Positions 55,268 to 62,780 of a stretch of DNA of 64,000 nucleotides are shown here, one piece after another (position 1 is the first letter of the stretch; each line of letters opens with the position of its first letter). Under the pieces are notes generated by a model. It saw nothing but the letters and a program-made list of their open reading frames with translations, was not told where the DNA came from and made no database searches. The DNA comes from Salinisphaera sp049568105. Lineage in GTDB: Bacteria > Pseudomonadota > Gammaproteobacteria > Nevskiales > Salinisphaeraceae. Made by a program: the position numbers and the translations under genes. The DNA is taken from the NCBI RefSeq assembly GCF_049568105.1, contig NZ_CP145335.1:1550001-1614000 (forward strand), read 5' to 3'.

Positions 55268-56845
55268 ATGACCCAGGACATCCACGCCGAGAAAATCCTC
55301 ATTCTCGACTTTGGCAGCCAGTACACCCAGCTCATCGCGCGCCGCGTGCGCGAGGCCAATGTTTACTGCGAAATCTATGCCTGGGACGTGGCCGACCACT
55401 ACGTTCGGGACTTCAACCCGAACGGGGTCATCCTCTCTGGCGGTCCGGAATCGGTCACCGTGGAGCAGGGCCCACGCGCGCCCGAGGCCGTCTGGGCGCT
55501 CGGCGTCCCGGTGCTTGGCATCTGCTACGGCATGCAGACCATGGCCGCCCAGCTCGGCGGCGAAGTCGAGACCTCGGCGCACAAGGAATTCGGCTATGCC
55601 CAGGTCCGTGCTCGCGGCCATTCCAAGCTGTTCCACGACATCGAAGACCACGTCAACGACGAAGGCCACGGCCTGCTCGATGTCTGGATGAGCCACGGCG
55701 ACCGCGTCAAGGAACTGCCAGAAGGCTTCAAGCGCATCGCCAACACCGACGGCGCGCCGCTGGCCGGCATGGCCGACGAAGAGCGCGGCTACTATGGCAT
55801 CCAGTTCCATCCGGAAGTCACCCACACGCCGCAGGGCAAGCGGATACTCTCTCGCTTCGTCCACGAGATCTGCGGCTGCAGCGGGCTCTGGACTTCCGAG
55901 CACATCATCGAAGATCTGATAGAGCGTATCCGCGAACAGGTCGGCGATCAGCGCGTCCTGCTGGGTTTGTCCGGCGGGGTGGATAGCTCGGTCACCGCCG
56001 CGCTCGTGCATGAGGCGATCGGCGAAAACCTGATCTGCGTGTTCGTCGACAACGGTCTGCTGCGCCTGCACGAAGGCGACGAAGTCATGGCTACCTTCGC
56101 CGACCACAAGGGCCTGAACGTCATTCGCGCGGATGCGGAAAGTCAGTTCATGGCCAAGCTCGAAGGCGTTGCCGACCCGGAAGCCAAGCGCAAGATCATC
56201 GGCAACACCTTCATCGAAGTCTTCGATGCCCACGCCGCCGAACTCACCAACATCGACTGGCTCGCCCAGGGCACGATCTACCCGGACGTCATCGAATCGG
56301 CGGGCTCGGCCACGGGAAAGGCCCACGTCATCAAGAGCCATCACAACGTCGGCGGCCTGCCGGAAGACATGAAGCTCGGCCTGGTCGAACCGCTGCGCGA
56401 ACTGTTCAAGGATGAAGTCCGCGAACTCGGCCTGGCCCTCGGTTTGCCACGCGACATGCTCATGCGCCACCCGTTCCCGGGCCCGGGGCTGGGCGTGCGC
56501 ATCCTCGGCGAAGTGAAAAAGGAATACGCCGACAAACTCCGCGCTGCCGACGCCATCTTCATCGCCGAACTCCGCGACTCGGGCTGGTACGACAAAGTCA
56601 GCCAGGCCTTCGCTGTGTATCTCCCGGTCTCCAGCGTCGGCGTCACCGGCGACGGCCGCCGCTACGAACACGTCGTAGCACTTCGTGCGGTCGAGACCAT
56701 CGACTTCATGACGGCCAAGTGGGCGGAGCTGCCGTATGAACTGTTGGGAAGAGTGTCGACCCGCATCGTCAACGAAGTAGACGGGATTTCTCGGGTGGTC
56801 TATGACGTGACCGGGAAGCCGCCGGGGACGATTGAGTGGGAGTAG
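55268..56845 (+). CDS. guaA: GMP synthase (glutamine-hydrolysing)
   Basis: 525 aa. N-terminal class I glutamine amidotransferase with GICYGMQTM (nucleophile Cys86) and the His-Glu of QFHPEVTHTP, then an ATP-pyrophosphatase domain with LSGGVDSSV (near residue 235) and the dimerisation domain ending in PPGTIEWE. Converts XMP to GMP. The last 30 or so codons use more G-ending, A-rich codons (ttg gga aga, gaa gta gac, att gag tgg gag tag) than the rest of the gene. A 581-codon open frame on the opposite strand is a composition effect. Confidence 0.97.
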   Translation: MTQDIHAEKILILDFGSQYTQLIARRVREANVYCEIYAWDVADHYVRDFNPNGVILSGGPESVTVEQGPRAPEAVWALGVPVLGICYGMQTMAAQLGGEVETSAHKEFGYAQVRARGHSKLFHDIEDHVNDEGHGLLDVWMSHGDRVKELPEGFKRIANTDGAPLAGMADEERGYYGIQFHPEVTHTPQGKRILSRFVHEICGCSGLWTSEHIIEDLIERIREQVGDQRVLLGLSGGVDSSVTAALVHEAIGENLICVFVDNGLLRLHEGDEVMATFADHKGLNVIRADAESQFMAKLEGVADPEAKRKIIGNTFIEVFDAHAAELTNIDWLAQGTIYPDVIESAGSATGKAHVIKSHHNVGGLPEDMKLGLVEPLRELFKDEVRELGLALGLPRDMLMRHPFPGPGLGVRILGEVKKEYADKLRAADAIFIAELRDSGWYDKVSQAFAVYLPVSSVGVTGDGRRYEHVVALRAVETIDFMTAKWAELPYELLGRVSTRIVNEVDGISRVVYDVTGKPPGTIEWE

Positions 56846-56898
56846 GGCGGTTGTCAGTTGACAACTAGCTTGGTTAAGAGAACAATCGATCTCGACGC

Positions 56899-57156
56899 AT
56901 GGCGCGCGACTTCAAGCATCCAAGCAAGGACATCGAGCAGGCCATAGCGCATGCCGAAGCCTACGGTTGGCGGGTCGAAAAAAGCCGCGGTCATGCGTGG
57001 GGCCGATTGTTCTGCCCGCATAACGATGCCGAGTGTCGCTGCGGCGAGTTTTGCATCACGAGTATCTGGAGTACGCCGAAAAATCCCGAAGCCCACGCCC
57101 GCCAGATTCGCCGCGTCGTCGATAAATGCACCGGCGGATCGGGCGAGTCGAACTGA
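56899..57156 (+). CDS. HicA-like small protein (possible mRNA-interferase-type toxin)
   Basis: 85 aa. Short basic protein: IEQAIAHAEAYGWRVEKSRGHAWGRLFCPH, with the G-W-x-x-x-x-x-x-G-H pattern of the HicA double-stranded-RNA-binding-like fold, in which that His is catalytic (His47 here). A cluster of cysteines follows (ECRCGEFC), then STPKNPEAHARQIRRVVDKC, typical of a widespread subgroup. No signal peptide. It lies 53 bp beyond guaA and 16 bp before the HTH gene, so the pair looks like a toxin-antitoxin operon. Activity is inferred from fold resemblance and arrangement; a HicB partner in the classical sense is not present. Confidence 0.62.
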   Translation: MARDFKHPSKDIEQAIAHAEAYGWRVEKSRGHAWGRLFCPHNDAECRCGEFCITSIWSTPKNPEAHARQIRRVVDKCTGGSGESN

Positions 57157-57172
57157 TTCGGTGGAAATCGCC

Positions 57173-57694
57173 ATGGAATACATCTTCACGCTGAAATACC
57201 GCCTGCACGAGTACGACGGCGACGATCAGGCGCTTCTCGATCGCTTGTTCGAGGCGGGTTGTGATGATGCGTTGCCCGGTATCGGGCAGACCGGCCGGCT
57301 TGCCCTGGAATTCTCTCGCGAAGCCGAAAGCGGTCAGCAAGCCCTGGAAAGCGCGATCGCTGACGTGCGACGCGCACTCGATCATGCCGAGTTGATCGAG
57401 GTGCTGCCGGATTACGTCGGACTCACCGATATCGCCGAGCATGTCGGGATGTCGCGACAGAATCTGCGTAAGATCGCTTTGAATCACGCTGCGACGTTTC
57501 CGGTCGCTGTTCATGAAGGCAATCCGTCGCTCTGGCATTTGGCGGATGTCTTGCGCTGGCTCCACGAGCAGGGCTATGCGGTGGATGCGTCGACGCTTGA
57601 GATCAGCGCCGTGGCGCGGGAGCTCAATATCGCGATGCAGGCGCGGCGTTTGCCGGCTGACCGGTCGGGCGAGCTTGAGGCTTTGATGGCCTGA
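57173..57694 (+). CDS. Helix-turn-helix protein paired with the HicA-like gene
   Basis: 173 aa, ATG with GGTGGAAA upstream. The N-terminal half (residues 1-80, MEYIFTLKYRL, LPGIGQTGRLALEFSREAES, ALESAIADVRRAL) is an alpha/beta domain that could mimic the HicB-type fold. Residues 85-140 form a DNA-binding MerR/AlpA-like helix-turn-helix (GLTDIAEHVGMSRQNLRKIAL, then VHEGNPSLWHLADVLRWL). The rest is helical. I recognise this two-gene arrangement as conserved in proteobacteria, but it has no established function that I know. An antitoxin that represses the operon is the simplest reading. Confidence 0.68.
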   Translation: MEYIFTLKYRLHEYDGDDQALLDRLFEAGCDDALPGIGQTGRLALEFSREAESGQQALESAIADVRRALDHAELIEVLPDYVGLTDIAEHVGMSRQNLRKIALNHAATFPVAVHEGNPSLWHLADVLRWLHEQGYAVDASTLEISAVARELNIAMQARRLPADRSGELEALMA

Positions 57695-57810
57695 GTGCCG
57701 CTGACCGCTGAGTAATGGATTGTAAACGGGGATGGAAACCGTGGTCTGGAGTGGCCCGGTTTTCACGGACATCACTGAGAAGGGACAATCGATCCCAAGG
57801 AGATGTCCGC

Positions 57811-58113
57811 ATGGCCAAACGCAAGCAGTTTTCCAAGCAGTTCAAGCTCCAGGCGCTGGAGCTATTTGAAGAATCAGGGCGCCAAGCAACGGAGGTCGCT
57901 CGCGAGCTGGGCGTGCGCCGCAACCAGCTTTACAAATGGCAAGCCGAGCTCTGGGCCAAAGGCGAGGATCAGGCGTTTCAGGGGCCGGGGCGACCAGCGC
58001 CCGCCGATGAACACTCGGAAGTCGAGGCCCTTCGCCGCGAGATCGCGCAGCTCAAGGAGGAGAACGCGATCTTAAAAAAAGCGGCGGCGTACTTCGCGCG
58101 CGAGCTGCCGTGA
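57811..58113 (+). CDS. IS3-family OrfA (helix-turn-helix), copy 1
   Basis: 100 aa. KRKQFSKQFKLQALELFEESG, then a helix-turn-helix (ATEVARELGVRRNQLYKWQAEL) and a leucine-zipper-like C-terminus (EVEALRREIAQLKEENAILKK). Binds IS ends. AAGGAG upstream of ATG 57811. Its last codons overlap orfB and contain the slippery A run. Confidence 0.92.
   Translation: MAKRKQFSKQFKLQALELFEESGRQATEVARELGVRRNQLYKWQAELWAKGEDQAFQGPGRPAPADEHSEVEALRREIAQLKEENAILKKAAAYFARELP
58074..58080 (+). promoter_or_regulatory. -1 programmed frameshift site A-AAA-AAA, IS copy 1
   Basis: Seven As occupy TTA-AAA-AAA-G in the orfA frame, the exact X-XXY-YYZ register. The -1 frame is open from here to the orfB GTG at 58110, so a shift would make the OrfAB transposase, as in other IS3 elements. 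Copy 2 has the same site. Confidence 0.8.
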
Positions 58114-58976
58114 AGTACGCCTTTATTCGATCGGCACAAAGCGCCCATCGCGTCCGAACACTCTGTTGCGTGCTCGGCGTCAGCCGATCAGGCTTTTATG
58201 CCTGGCAGCGGCGGGGGCCATCGCCGCGATCACGGCGTGACGTGCAGCTTGCGGCGCGGATCAGCGACATACAGGCCGCATCTCGACAGGCGTACGGTTA
58301 CCGCAAGAGCTGGGCGGCGCTCGAACGCGAAGGCATCGCGTGCGGCAAACACCGTGTCGCCCGCCTGCGACGCGAACGTGGTATCTGGGCGAAGCGGCGT
58401 CGCCGCTTCGTGACGGCAACCCGAGCGCGGCATACCGTCGATCGCGCCCCGAACCGCCTGGGCCGGCGTTTCCGAACCGCAGCGCCGGATCGAGTCTGGG
58501 TCGGTGATGTCACCTTCATACCGACCCGCGAAGGCTGGCTGTATCTAGCCGTGCAGATCGATCTGTATGCCCGGGCCGTGGTTGGTTGGGCCATGAGCTC
58601 TCGGAACAACACGGCCCTAGTGACAAATGCCCTGGACATGGCGATCGAGCAACGACAGCCGACGTCCGGCTTGATCCATCACACCGATCAAGGACAGACC
58701 TATATCGCGGCTTCTTATCAGAAGCGACTGCGAGAACAGGGGATGATCTCGAGCATGTCCCGGCGCGGTGACTGCTGGGATAACGCGGTCGCAGAAAGCT
58801 TCTTTGCAACCCTCAAGTTCGAGCTGATGGATCGCAATCCCTTCGAATCTCGGCGGGTTGCTCGTACCGCGATCTTCGAATACATCGAGGCGTTCTATAA
58901 CCGTCAACGGCTGCATCAGACGCTCGGCTATCGAACACCGCTGGAAGTCGAGGAAGCGTCAGGATTTGACGCTTAA
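58110..58976 (+). CDS. IS3-family OrfB (DDE integrase core), copy 1
   Basis: 288 aa if counted from GTG 58110, which overlaps the orfA TGA as GTGA. HTH_21-type N-terminus, then the rve domain with all three acidic residues visible: WVGDVTFIP (Asp), HHTDQGQTY (Asp) and DNAVAESFFATLK (Glu). Made mainly as the OrfAB fusion. Full length. Confidence 0.94.
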   Translation: MKYAFIRSAQSAHRVRTLCCVLGVSRSGFYAWQRRGPSPRSRRDVQLAARISDIQAASRQAYGYRKSWAALEREGIACGKHRVARLRRERGIWAKRRRRFVTATRARHTVDRAPNRLGRRFRTAAPDRVWVGDVTFIPTREGWLYLAVQIDLYARAVVGWAMSSRNNTALVTNALDMAIEQRQPTSGLIHHTDQGQTYIAASYQKRLREQGMISSMSRRGDCWDNAVAESFFATLKFELMDRNPFESRRVARTAIFEYIEAFYNRQRLHQTLGYRTPLEVEEASGFDA

Positions 58977-59010
58977 TTTACCTGTCCGTGATAACCGGGC
59001 CAGCTCAGTC

Positions 59011-59186
59011 TGTCCCCTATTCTCCCCGAGATTAAGGAACCAAACGAGCGCGTTCGGGGCGGCATATATATTCTGGATAAGCGTTTGCAAATCGACTTCG
59101 ACTTCAATGCCTGATGGGTTTTCAATAGATTCGCCATTCGAAGGCACAAAGACGTAGCTGCCTTTATGGGAACCCTTTGGAGAAAA
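59011..59186 (-). pseudogene. Possible protein-coding remnant between IS copy 1 and the cargo
   Basis: On the minus strand a frame stays open with protein-like sequence, GSHKGSYVFVPSNGE followed by PSGIEVEVDLQTLIQNIYAA and PNALVWFLNLGE. It has no start codon: it begins next to the motif at 59187-59205 and runs into the IS end. It could be a truncated gene broken by insertions. I do not recognise the family, and chance cannot be excluded. Confidence 0.3.
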
Positions 59187-59205
59187 ACGTAGTCTGTCCC
59201 CTATT
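59187..59205 (+). repeat. Near-intact, unoccupied copy of the IS target motif
   Basis: ACGTAGTCTGTCCCCTATT differs by one base from the sequence obtained by joining the flanks of either IS copy (CGTG-GTC-TGTCCCCTATT). It shows what the insertion target looked like. It lies 180 bp beyond IS copy 1. Confidence 0.8.
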
Positions 59206-59215
59206 ATTCGGTCCC

Positions 59216-59275
59216 GGATCTGCGCTGTCCCCGGATCTGCGCTGTCCCCGGATCTGCACTGTCCCCGGATCTGCA
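59216..59275 (+). repeat. 17-bp tandem repeats, three and a half copies
   Basis: GGATCTGCGCTGTCCCC at 59216-59232 and 59233-59249, GGATCTGCACTGTCCCC at 59250-59266, and a partial copy to 59275. Each unit carries CTGTCCCC, also the core of the IS target motif just upstream. It lies in the leader region of the 637-aa gene, 110 bp before its start. Confidence 0.85.
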
Positions 59276-59384
59276 GAACTTGATCTGCCGTCTGTGAGAA
59301 CTGGACAGCCCAATCTGGCCGCAGTTCGTTGTAGAGTTTTCAGTGAGTTGGAATGCCTACCAAATAACTAAAGAGAATTAGTAG

Positions 59385-61298
59385 ATGGCTCAGAAACCGG
59401 AAATAACTGCAGAGGATAGTGACACTCTCAAACGTATTTCGAGCGAAAGTGCAAAGTTTTATTACATCCAGTTTTTGCTGGAGTTTCCTACAATCAATGT
59501 TTTAGGCCTTTATCAAGATGGGAACTCCAACTACATTGTTTGCGAAAATATCGAGTTAGACGAAGCTCCGAAAGGCTATGATTCACTTAAAAGCTGGTTT
59601 AACCATGCTTTTAAACCAGTCGGGTGGCACCTGAATTTAGTGACCGACGTGCCGCCAGGCGCAAAGCGGGTCAACGAAACAAATTTGGGGTCAGTCGATA
59701 TCGAGACAGGAAGATCTTTAACGAGCTTAGATTATCAGTCTGTACTTGCTGCGCGCTTGCCTGGCGATTTCCCGACCTTTAGCGCAGATTATCGATTTGA
59801 TCCACGTCGTTTGGTTATAACTGTTGAAAGAGAGATTTCCGATGACGAACGAAGGTGCTTAGAAGACGCGCAGAACGCTATTGGCTATCTTGGTCCGATA
59901 AAAGTGGTGGTTGCCAAACCACGACCGCAACGTACTGTGCCCGCAAATCGTTTTCCCGTATTGAGGCCAGTTTCACTTCTTCGGAGCGACGGAGCTCCGC
60001 GATCTGTGTCTAGGAGCGCTGAACGAGATCAAGACCTATGGTCCGATCAGCAAAAAAGGCTATGGCGCCCAGAGCGTAGCTTAAACACTATCGAGTTAAA
60101 GTGTGGAACAAGATGCTTAATTCGAGGCGATATTCCTTCAAGTAGAAATCTTCGCTGGTACATTCTTCTTTACGACGGTATCGATTACATATTCCCGCCA
60201 ACAGGTGCCTTCGAGCGATCACTTCGAAGTTTGGAGGTCACAGAAGCCGAGTTTTCGCAGCTTGTTGAGTGTGGGTTTATCAGGATCATACTTCCACAGT
60301 CGGTCGAGCGATACGATCAAAAAAGGCTTGGATCGCTTTTTGACATTAGCGAACATGAACCGATATTGACTCGCCGGCTTGCGCTCGCGGCGGTTCAACA
60401 ATCCAGGGCGCGTTTTCCATTGCTGTACTCACCGCTGCCAATTGCCGAGAAACGAGGCATTCTCAAAGTTCTGGAGCAAGTCGGTGGCGACGTTGAAGAT
60501 CGACACATACGAAACGTGATTAAGGCTACGTCCCAATCGCTCGCTAAAATTTGGCAGTTTGAGCAATTCAGGCTTGCGCAGAGCGGGGCGGTTGGAATCT
60601 CTACTGGGATTGGTTTCGGAAGACTCGCATCCGATATTGTCCGAGCCGCGGTTAATAAAGAGCGCGAGTTAGAGATTGACATTTCCGGACAGATGATTGA
60701 GTGGGCTGGTGCGTTAGGCGCGTTTCCAGCCCCACTCCCGCTCTCTGCCACGCACGACAATTCGTTTTATATGGAATTGATTTGCAATTTCTATAACCCT
60801 AGTTTTCCTGCGCACCAGTTCAGCAGACTATCGGACTTCGAGTTGGAACCCGCAATTACCGGATTACTGCGGCTGGACCCAAAGGCGGATATCATCAGTC
60901 TTGCTAGAGGGCAGACTTCCTCGGAATCATCTAGAGTTCGTGAGCTGCTGAGCCGACTACCTAGCGCAGTAGCCGATAAGGATCAGTTCGAGCACGCAAT
61001 TGACGACTTAAACAAGCAGATAAAAATTTACAACCGCCGTTCAGCGAAGCTTGCGAAGTTTGGCTTTACGGGAAATCGTATCGCGACGGCAGTAACGATG
61101 GTAGATCCAACAGTTGCGACGGCAGCTCAGTCATTTTTCGCGTCGTGGCTTTTTGACATCGTAAAGAATCACCGGAAAGATTCGGTTCTAATTGGAGAAT
61201 TATTAGATTCGCTGGAAGGTCTGCTCGCAGCGGTGGAGTTAGATGCCGTTTTTGTAGCCAGAATGCGGGAGGACCTTCGACAATCAGTAACGGGTTGA
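59385..61298 (+). CDS. 637-aa protein of unknown function, acquired, IS-flanked
   Basis: I do not recognise it. Soluble: no signal peptide or membrane helix. N-terminal half is alpha/beta (FYYIQFLLEFPTINVLGLYQ, RRLVITVEREISDDERRC). A basic linker follows (residues about 180-225, PRPQRTVPANRFPVLRPV). Then come an alpha/beta segment (ELKCGTRCLIRGD, RWYILLYDGIDYIFPP) and a mostly helical C-terminal half ending in LDSLEGLLAAVELD. No P-loop, nuclease or protease motif stands out. Composition and codons (many AAA, TTA, GAA, AGA) differ sharply from the chromosome, so it was transferred recently. Start ATG 59385; TAAAGAGAATTAGTAG upstream gives a weak AGAG site. Lone cargo genes of this kind are often defence or stress genes; that is only a guess. 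Confidence 0.72.
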   Translation: MAQKPEITAEDSDTLKRISSESAKFYYIQFLLEFPTINVLGLYQDGNSNYIVCENIELDEAPKGYDSLKSWFNHAFKPVGWHLNLVTDVPPGAKRVNETNLGSVDIETGRSLTSLDYQSVLAARLPGDFPTFSADYRFDPRRLVITVEREISDDERRCLEDAQNAIGYLGPIKVVVAKPRPQRTVPANRFPVLRPVSLLRSDGAPRSVSRSAERDQDLWSDQQKRLWRPERSLNTIELKCGTRCLIRGDIPSSRNLRWYILLYDGIDYIFPPTGAFERSLRSLEVTEAEFSQLVECGFIRIILPQSVERYDQKRLGSLFDISEHEPILTRRLALAAVQQSRARFPLLYSPLPIAEKRGILKVLEQVGGDVEDRHIRNVIKATSQSLAKIWQFEQFRLAQSGAVGISTGIGFGRLASDIVRAAVNKERELEIDISGQMIEWAGALGAFPAPLPLSATHDNSFYMELICNFYNPSFPAHQFSRLSDFELEPAITGLLRLDPKADIISLARGQTSSESSRVRELLSRLPSAVADKDQFEHAIDDLNKQIKIYNRRSAKLAKFGFTGNRIATAVTMVDPTVATAAQSFFASWLFDIVKNHRKDSVLIGELLDSLEGLLAAVELDAVFVARMREDLRQSVTG

Positions 61299-61455
61299 GC
61301 TGCCCGCCCCCCGACAGGGTGGGTTCAGGTCGCAAACGCGAAACGACGCGGCGGGCTAACGTTCTAAATGAGACATCACAGGTCAAACGGATAACTTCGG
61401 CTGTCGGGACAATAGGGGACAGACTGAGCTGGCCCGGTTATCACGGACAGGTAAA

Positions 61456-62322
61456 TTAAGCGTCAAATCCTGACGCTTCCTCGACTTCCAGCGGTGTTCG
61501 ATAGCCGAGCGTCTGATGCAGCCGTTGACGGTTATAGAACGCCTCGATGTATTCGAAGATCGCGGTACGAGCAACCCGCCGAGATTCGAAGGGATTGCGA
61601 TCCATCAGCTCGAACTTGAGGGTTGCAAAGAAGCTTTCTGCGACCGCGTTATCCCAGCAGTCACCGCGCCGGGACATGCTCGAGATCATCCCCTGTTCTC
61701 GCAGTCGCTTCTGATAAGAAGCCGCGATATAGGTCTGTCCTTGATCGGTGTGATGGATCAAGCCGGACGTCGGCTGTCGTTGCTCGATCGCCATGTCCAG
61801 GGCATTTGTCACTAGGGCCGTGTTGTTCCGAGAGCTCATGGCCCAACCAACCACGGCCCGGGCATACAGATCGATCTGCACGGCTAGATACAGCCAGCCT
61901 TCGCGGGTCGGTATGAAGGTGACATCACCGACCCAGACTCGATCCGGCGCTGCGGTTCGGAAACGCCGGCCCAGGCGGTTCGGGGCGCGATCGACGGTAT
62001 GCCGCGCTCGGGTTGCCGTCACGAAGCGGCGACGCCGCTTCGCCCAGATACCACGTTCGCGTCGCAGGCGGGCGACACGGTGTTTGCCGCACGCGATGCC
62101 TTCGCGTTCGAGCGCCGCCCAGCTCTTGCGGTAACCGTACGCCTGTCGAGATGCGGCCTGTATGTCGCTGATCCGCGCCGCAAGCTGCACGTCACGCCGT
62201 GATCGCGGCGATGGCCCCCGCCGCTGCCAGGCATAAAAGCCTGATCGGCTGACGCCGAGCACGCAACAGAGTGTTCGGACGCGATGGGCGCTTTGTGCCG
62301 ATCGAATAAAGGCGTACTTCAC
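61456..62322 (-). CDS. IS3-family OrfB (DDE integrase core), copy 2
   Basis: 288 aa, identical in translation to the copy 1 OrfB, with the same D/D/E residues and the GTGA overlap with orfA. Full length. Confidence 0.94.
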   Translation of the reverse strand: MKYAFIRSAQSAHRVRTLCCVLGVSRSGFYAWQRRGPSPRSRRDVQLAARISDIQAASRQAYGYRKSWAALEREGIACGKHRVARLRRERGIWAKRRRRFVTATRARHTVDRAPNRLGRRFRTAAPDRVWVGDVTFIPTREGWLYLAVQIDLYARAVVGWAMSSRNNTALVTNALDMAIEQRQPTSGLIHHTDQGQTYIAASYQKRLREQGMISSMSRRGDCWDNAVAESFFATLKFELMDRNPFESRRVARTAIFEYIEAFYNRQRLHQTLGYRTPLEVEEASGFDA

Positions 62323-62621
62323 GGCAGCTCGCGCGCGAAGTACGCCGCCGCTTTTTTTAAGATCGCGTTCTCCTCCTTGAGCTGCGCGATCTCGCGGCGA
62401 AGGGCCTCGACTTCCGAGTGTTCATCGGCGGGCGCTGGTCGCCCCGGCCCCTGAAACGCCTGATCCTCGCCTTTGGCCCAGAGCTCGGCTTGCCATTTGT
62501 AAAGCTGGTTGCGGCGCACGCCCAGCTCGCGAGCGACCTCCGTTGCTTGGCGCCCTGATTCTTCAAATAGCTCCAGCGCCTGGAGCTTGAACTGCTTGGA
62601 AAACTGCTTGCGTTTGGCCAT
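62319..62621 (-). CDS. IS3-family OrfA, copy 2
   Basis: 100 aa, identical in translation to the copy 1 OrfA. ATG 62621 with AAGGAG upstream and the A7 slippery site near the end. Confidence 0.92.
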   Translation of the reverse strand: MAKRKQFSKQFKLQALELFEESGRQATEVARELGVRRNQLYKWQAELWAKGEDQAFQGPGRPAPADEHSEVEALRREIAQLKEENAILKKAAAYFARELP

Positions 62622-62733
62622 GCGGACATCTCCTTGGGATCGATTGTCCCTTCTCAGTGATGTCCGTGAAAACCGGGCCACTCCAGACCACGTTTTATTG
62701 CGTTAGTCGGTGAAATCGCTCACTTGGCGGCTT

Positions 62734-62755
62734 AAAACGTGGTTGTCCCCAAAAA
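62734..62755 (+). repeat. Diverged copy of the IS target motif outside IS copy 2
   Basis: AAAACGTGGTTGTCCCCAAAAA resembles AAAACGTGGTCTGTCCCC with CT missing at the centre. It lies 49 bp beyond IS copy 2 and 26 bp from the MFS stop codon. It suggests the motif is scattered in this intergenic DNA. Confidence 0.55.
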
Positions 62756-62780
62756 TGCCGTGCAAATGCCGCGAGCGGAC

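Larger units (their letters stand above)
57747..59007 (+). mobile_element. IS3-family insertion sequence, copy 1
   Basis: 1261 bp. Terminal inverted repeats of 25 bp, 21 matching: left begins TGGAGTGGCCCGG, right (reversed) TGAGCTGGCCCGG, both ending in CACGGACA inward. Flanked by the direct repeat GTC (57744-57746 and 59008-59010). Contains overlapping orfA and orfB joined by a -1 frameshift signal. Both frames are intact, so it should be active. Confidence 0.9.
57747..62685. mobile_element. Composite-transposon-like unit: two inverted IS3-family copies around a cargo gene
   Basis: Two 1261-bp IS copies (57747-59007, plus; 61425-62685, minus) face inward and enclose 2417 bp of distinctly AT-richer DNA with one 637-aa gene. 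The copies encode identical proteins and have the same ends. Movement as one unit is possible. However, each copy has its own GTC target duplication in the same repeat motif, so separate insertions are equally consistent. Confidence 0.65.
61425..62685 (-). mobile_element. IS3-family insertion sequence, copy 2 (inverted)
   Basis: 1261 bp, same ends as copy 1 in opposite orientation, flanked by GAC (61422-61424 and 62686-62688), the complement of GTC. The outer flanks again rebuild the motif (AATAGGGGACAGAC ... CACG). Both encoded proteins are identical in sequence to those of copy 1, so duplication was recent. The 126-bp stretch from the cargo stop to this IS shows no gene. Confidence 0.9.

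Noticed and set aside
54926..56671. A 581-codon open frame opposite guaA, and similar long frames opposite guaB, secD, secF, rlmN and gdhB
   Set aside because: They mirror highly conserved genes in high-GC DNA, have no ribosome-binding sites or domain motifs, and are rich in Ala, Arg, Gly and Asp or His, as expected from antisense codons.
56840..57000. Attachment-site repeat from the guaA 3' end
   Set aside because: I looked for a second copy of the guaA end in the downstream DNA to bound an integrated island and found none; no integrase gene is present in the window either.
59216..59275. CRISPR-like array
   Set aside because: The 17-bp units are directly adjacent with no spacers. No other region of the window shows repeat-spacer structure.
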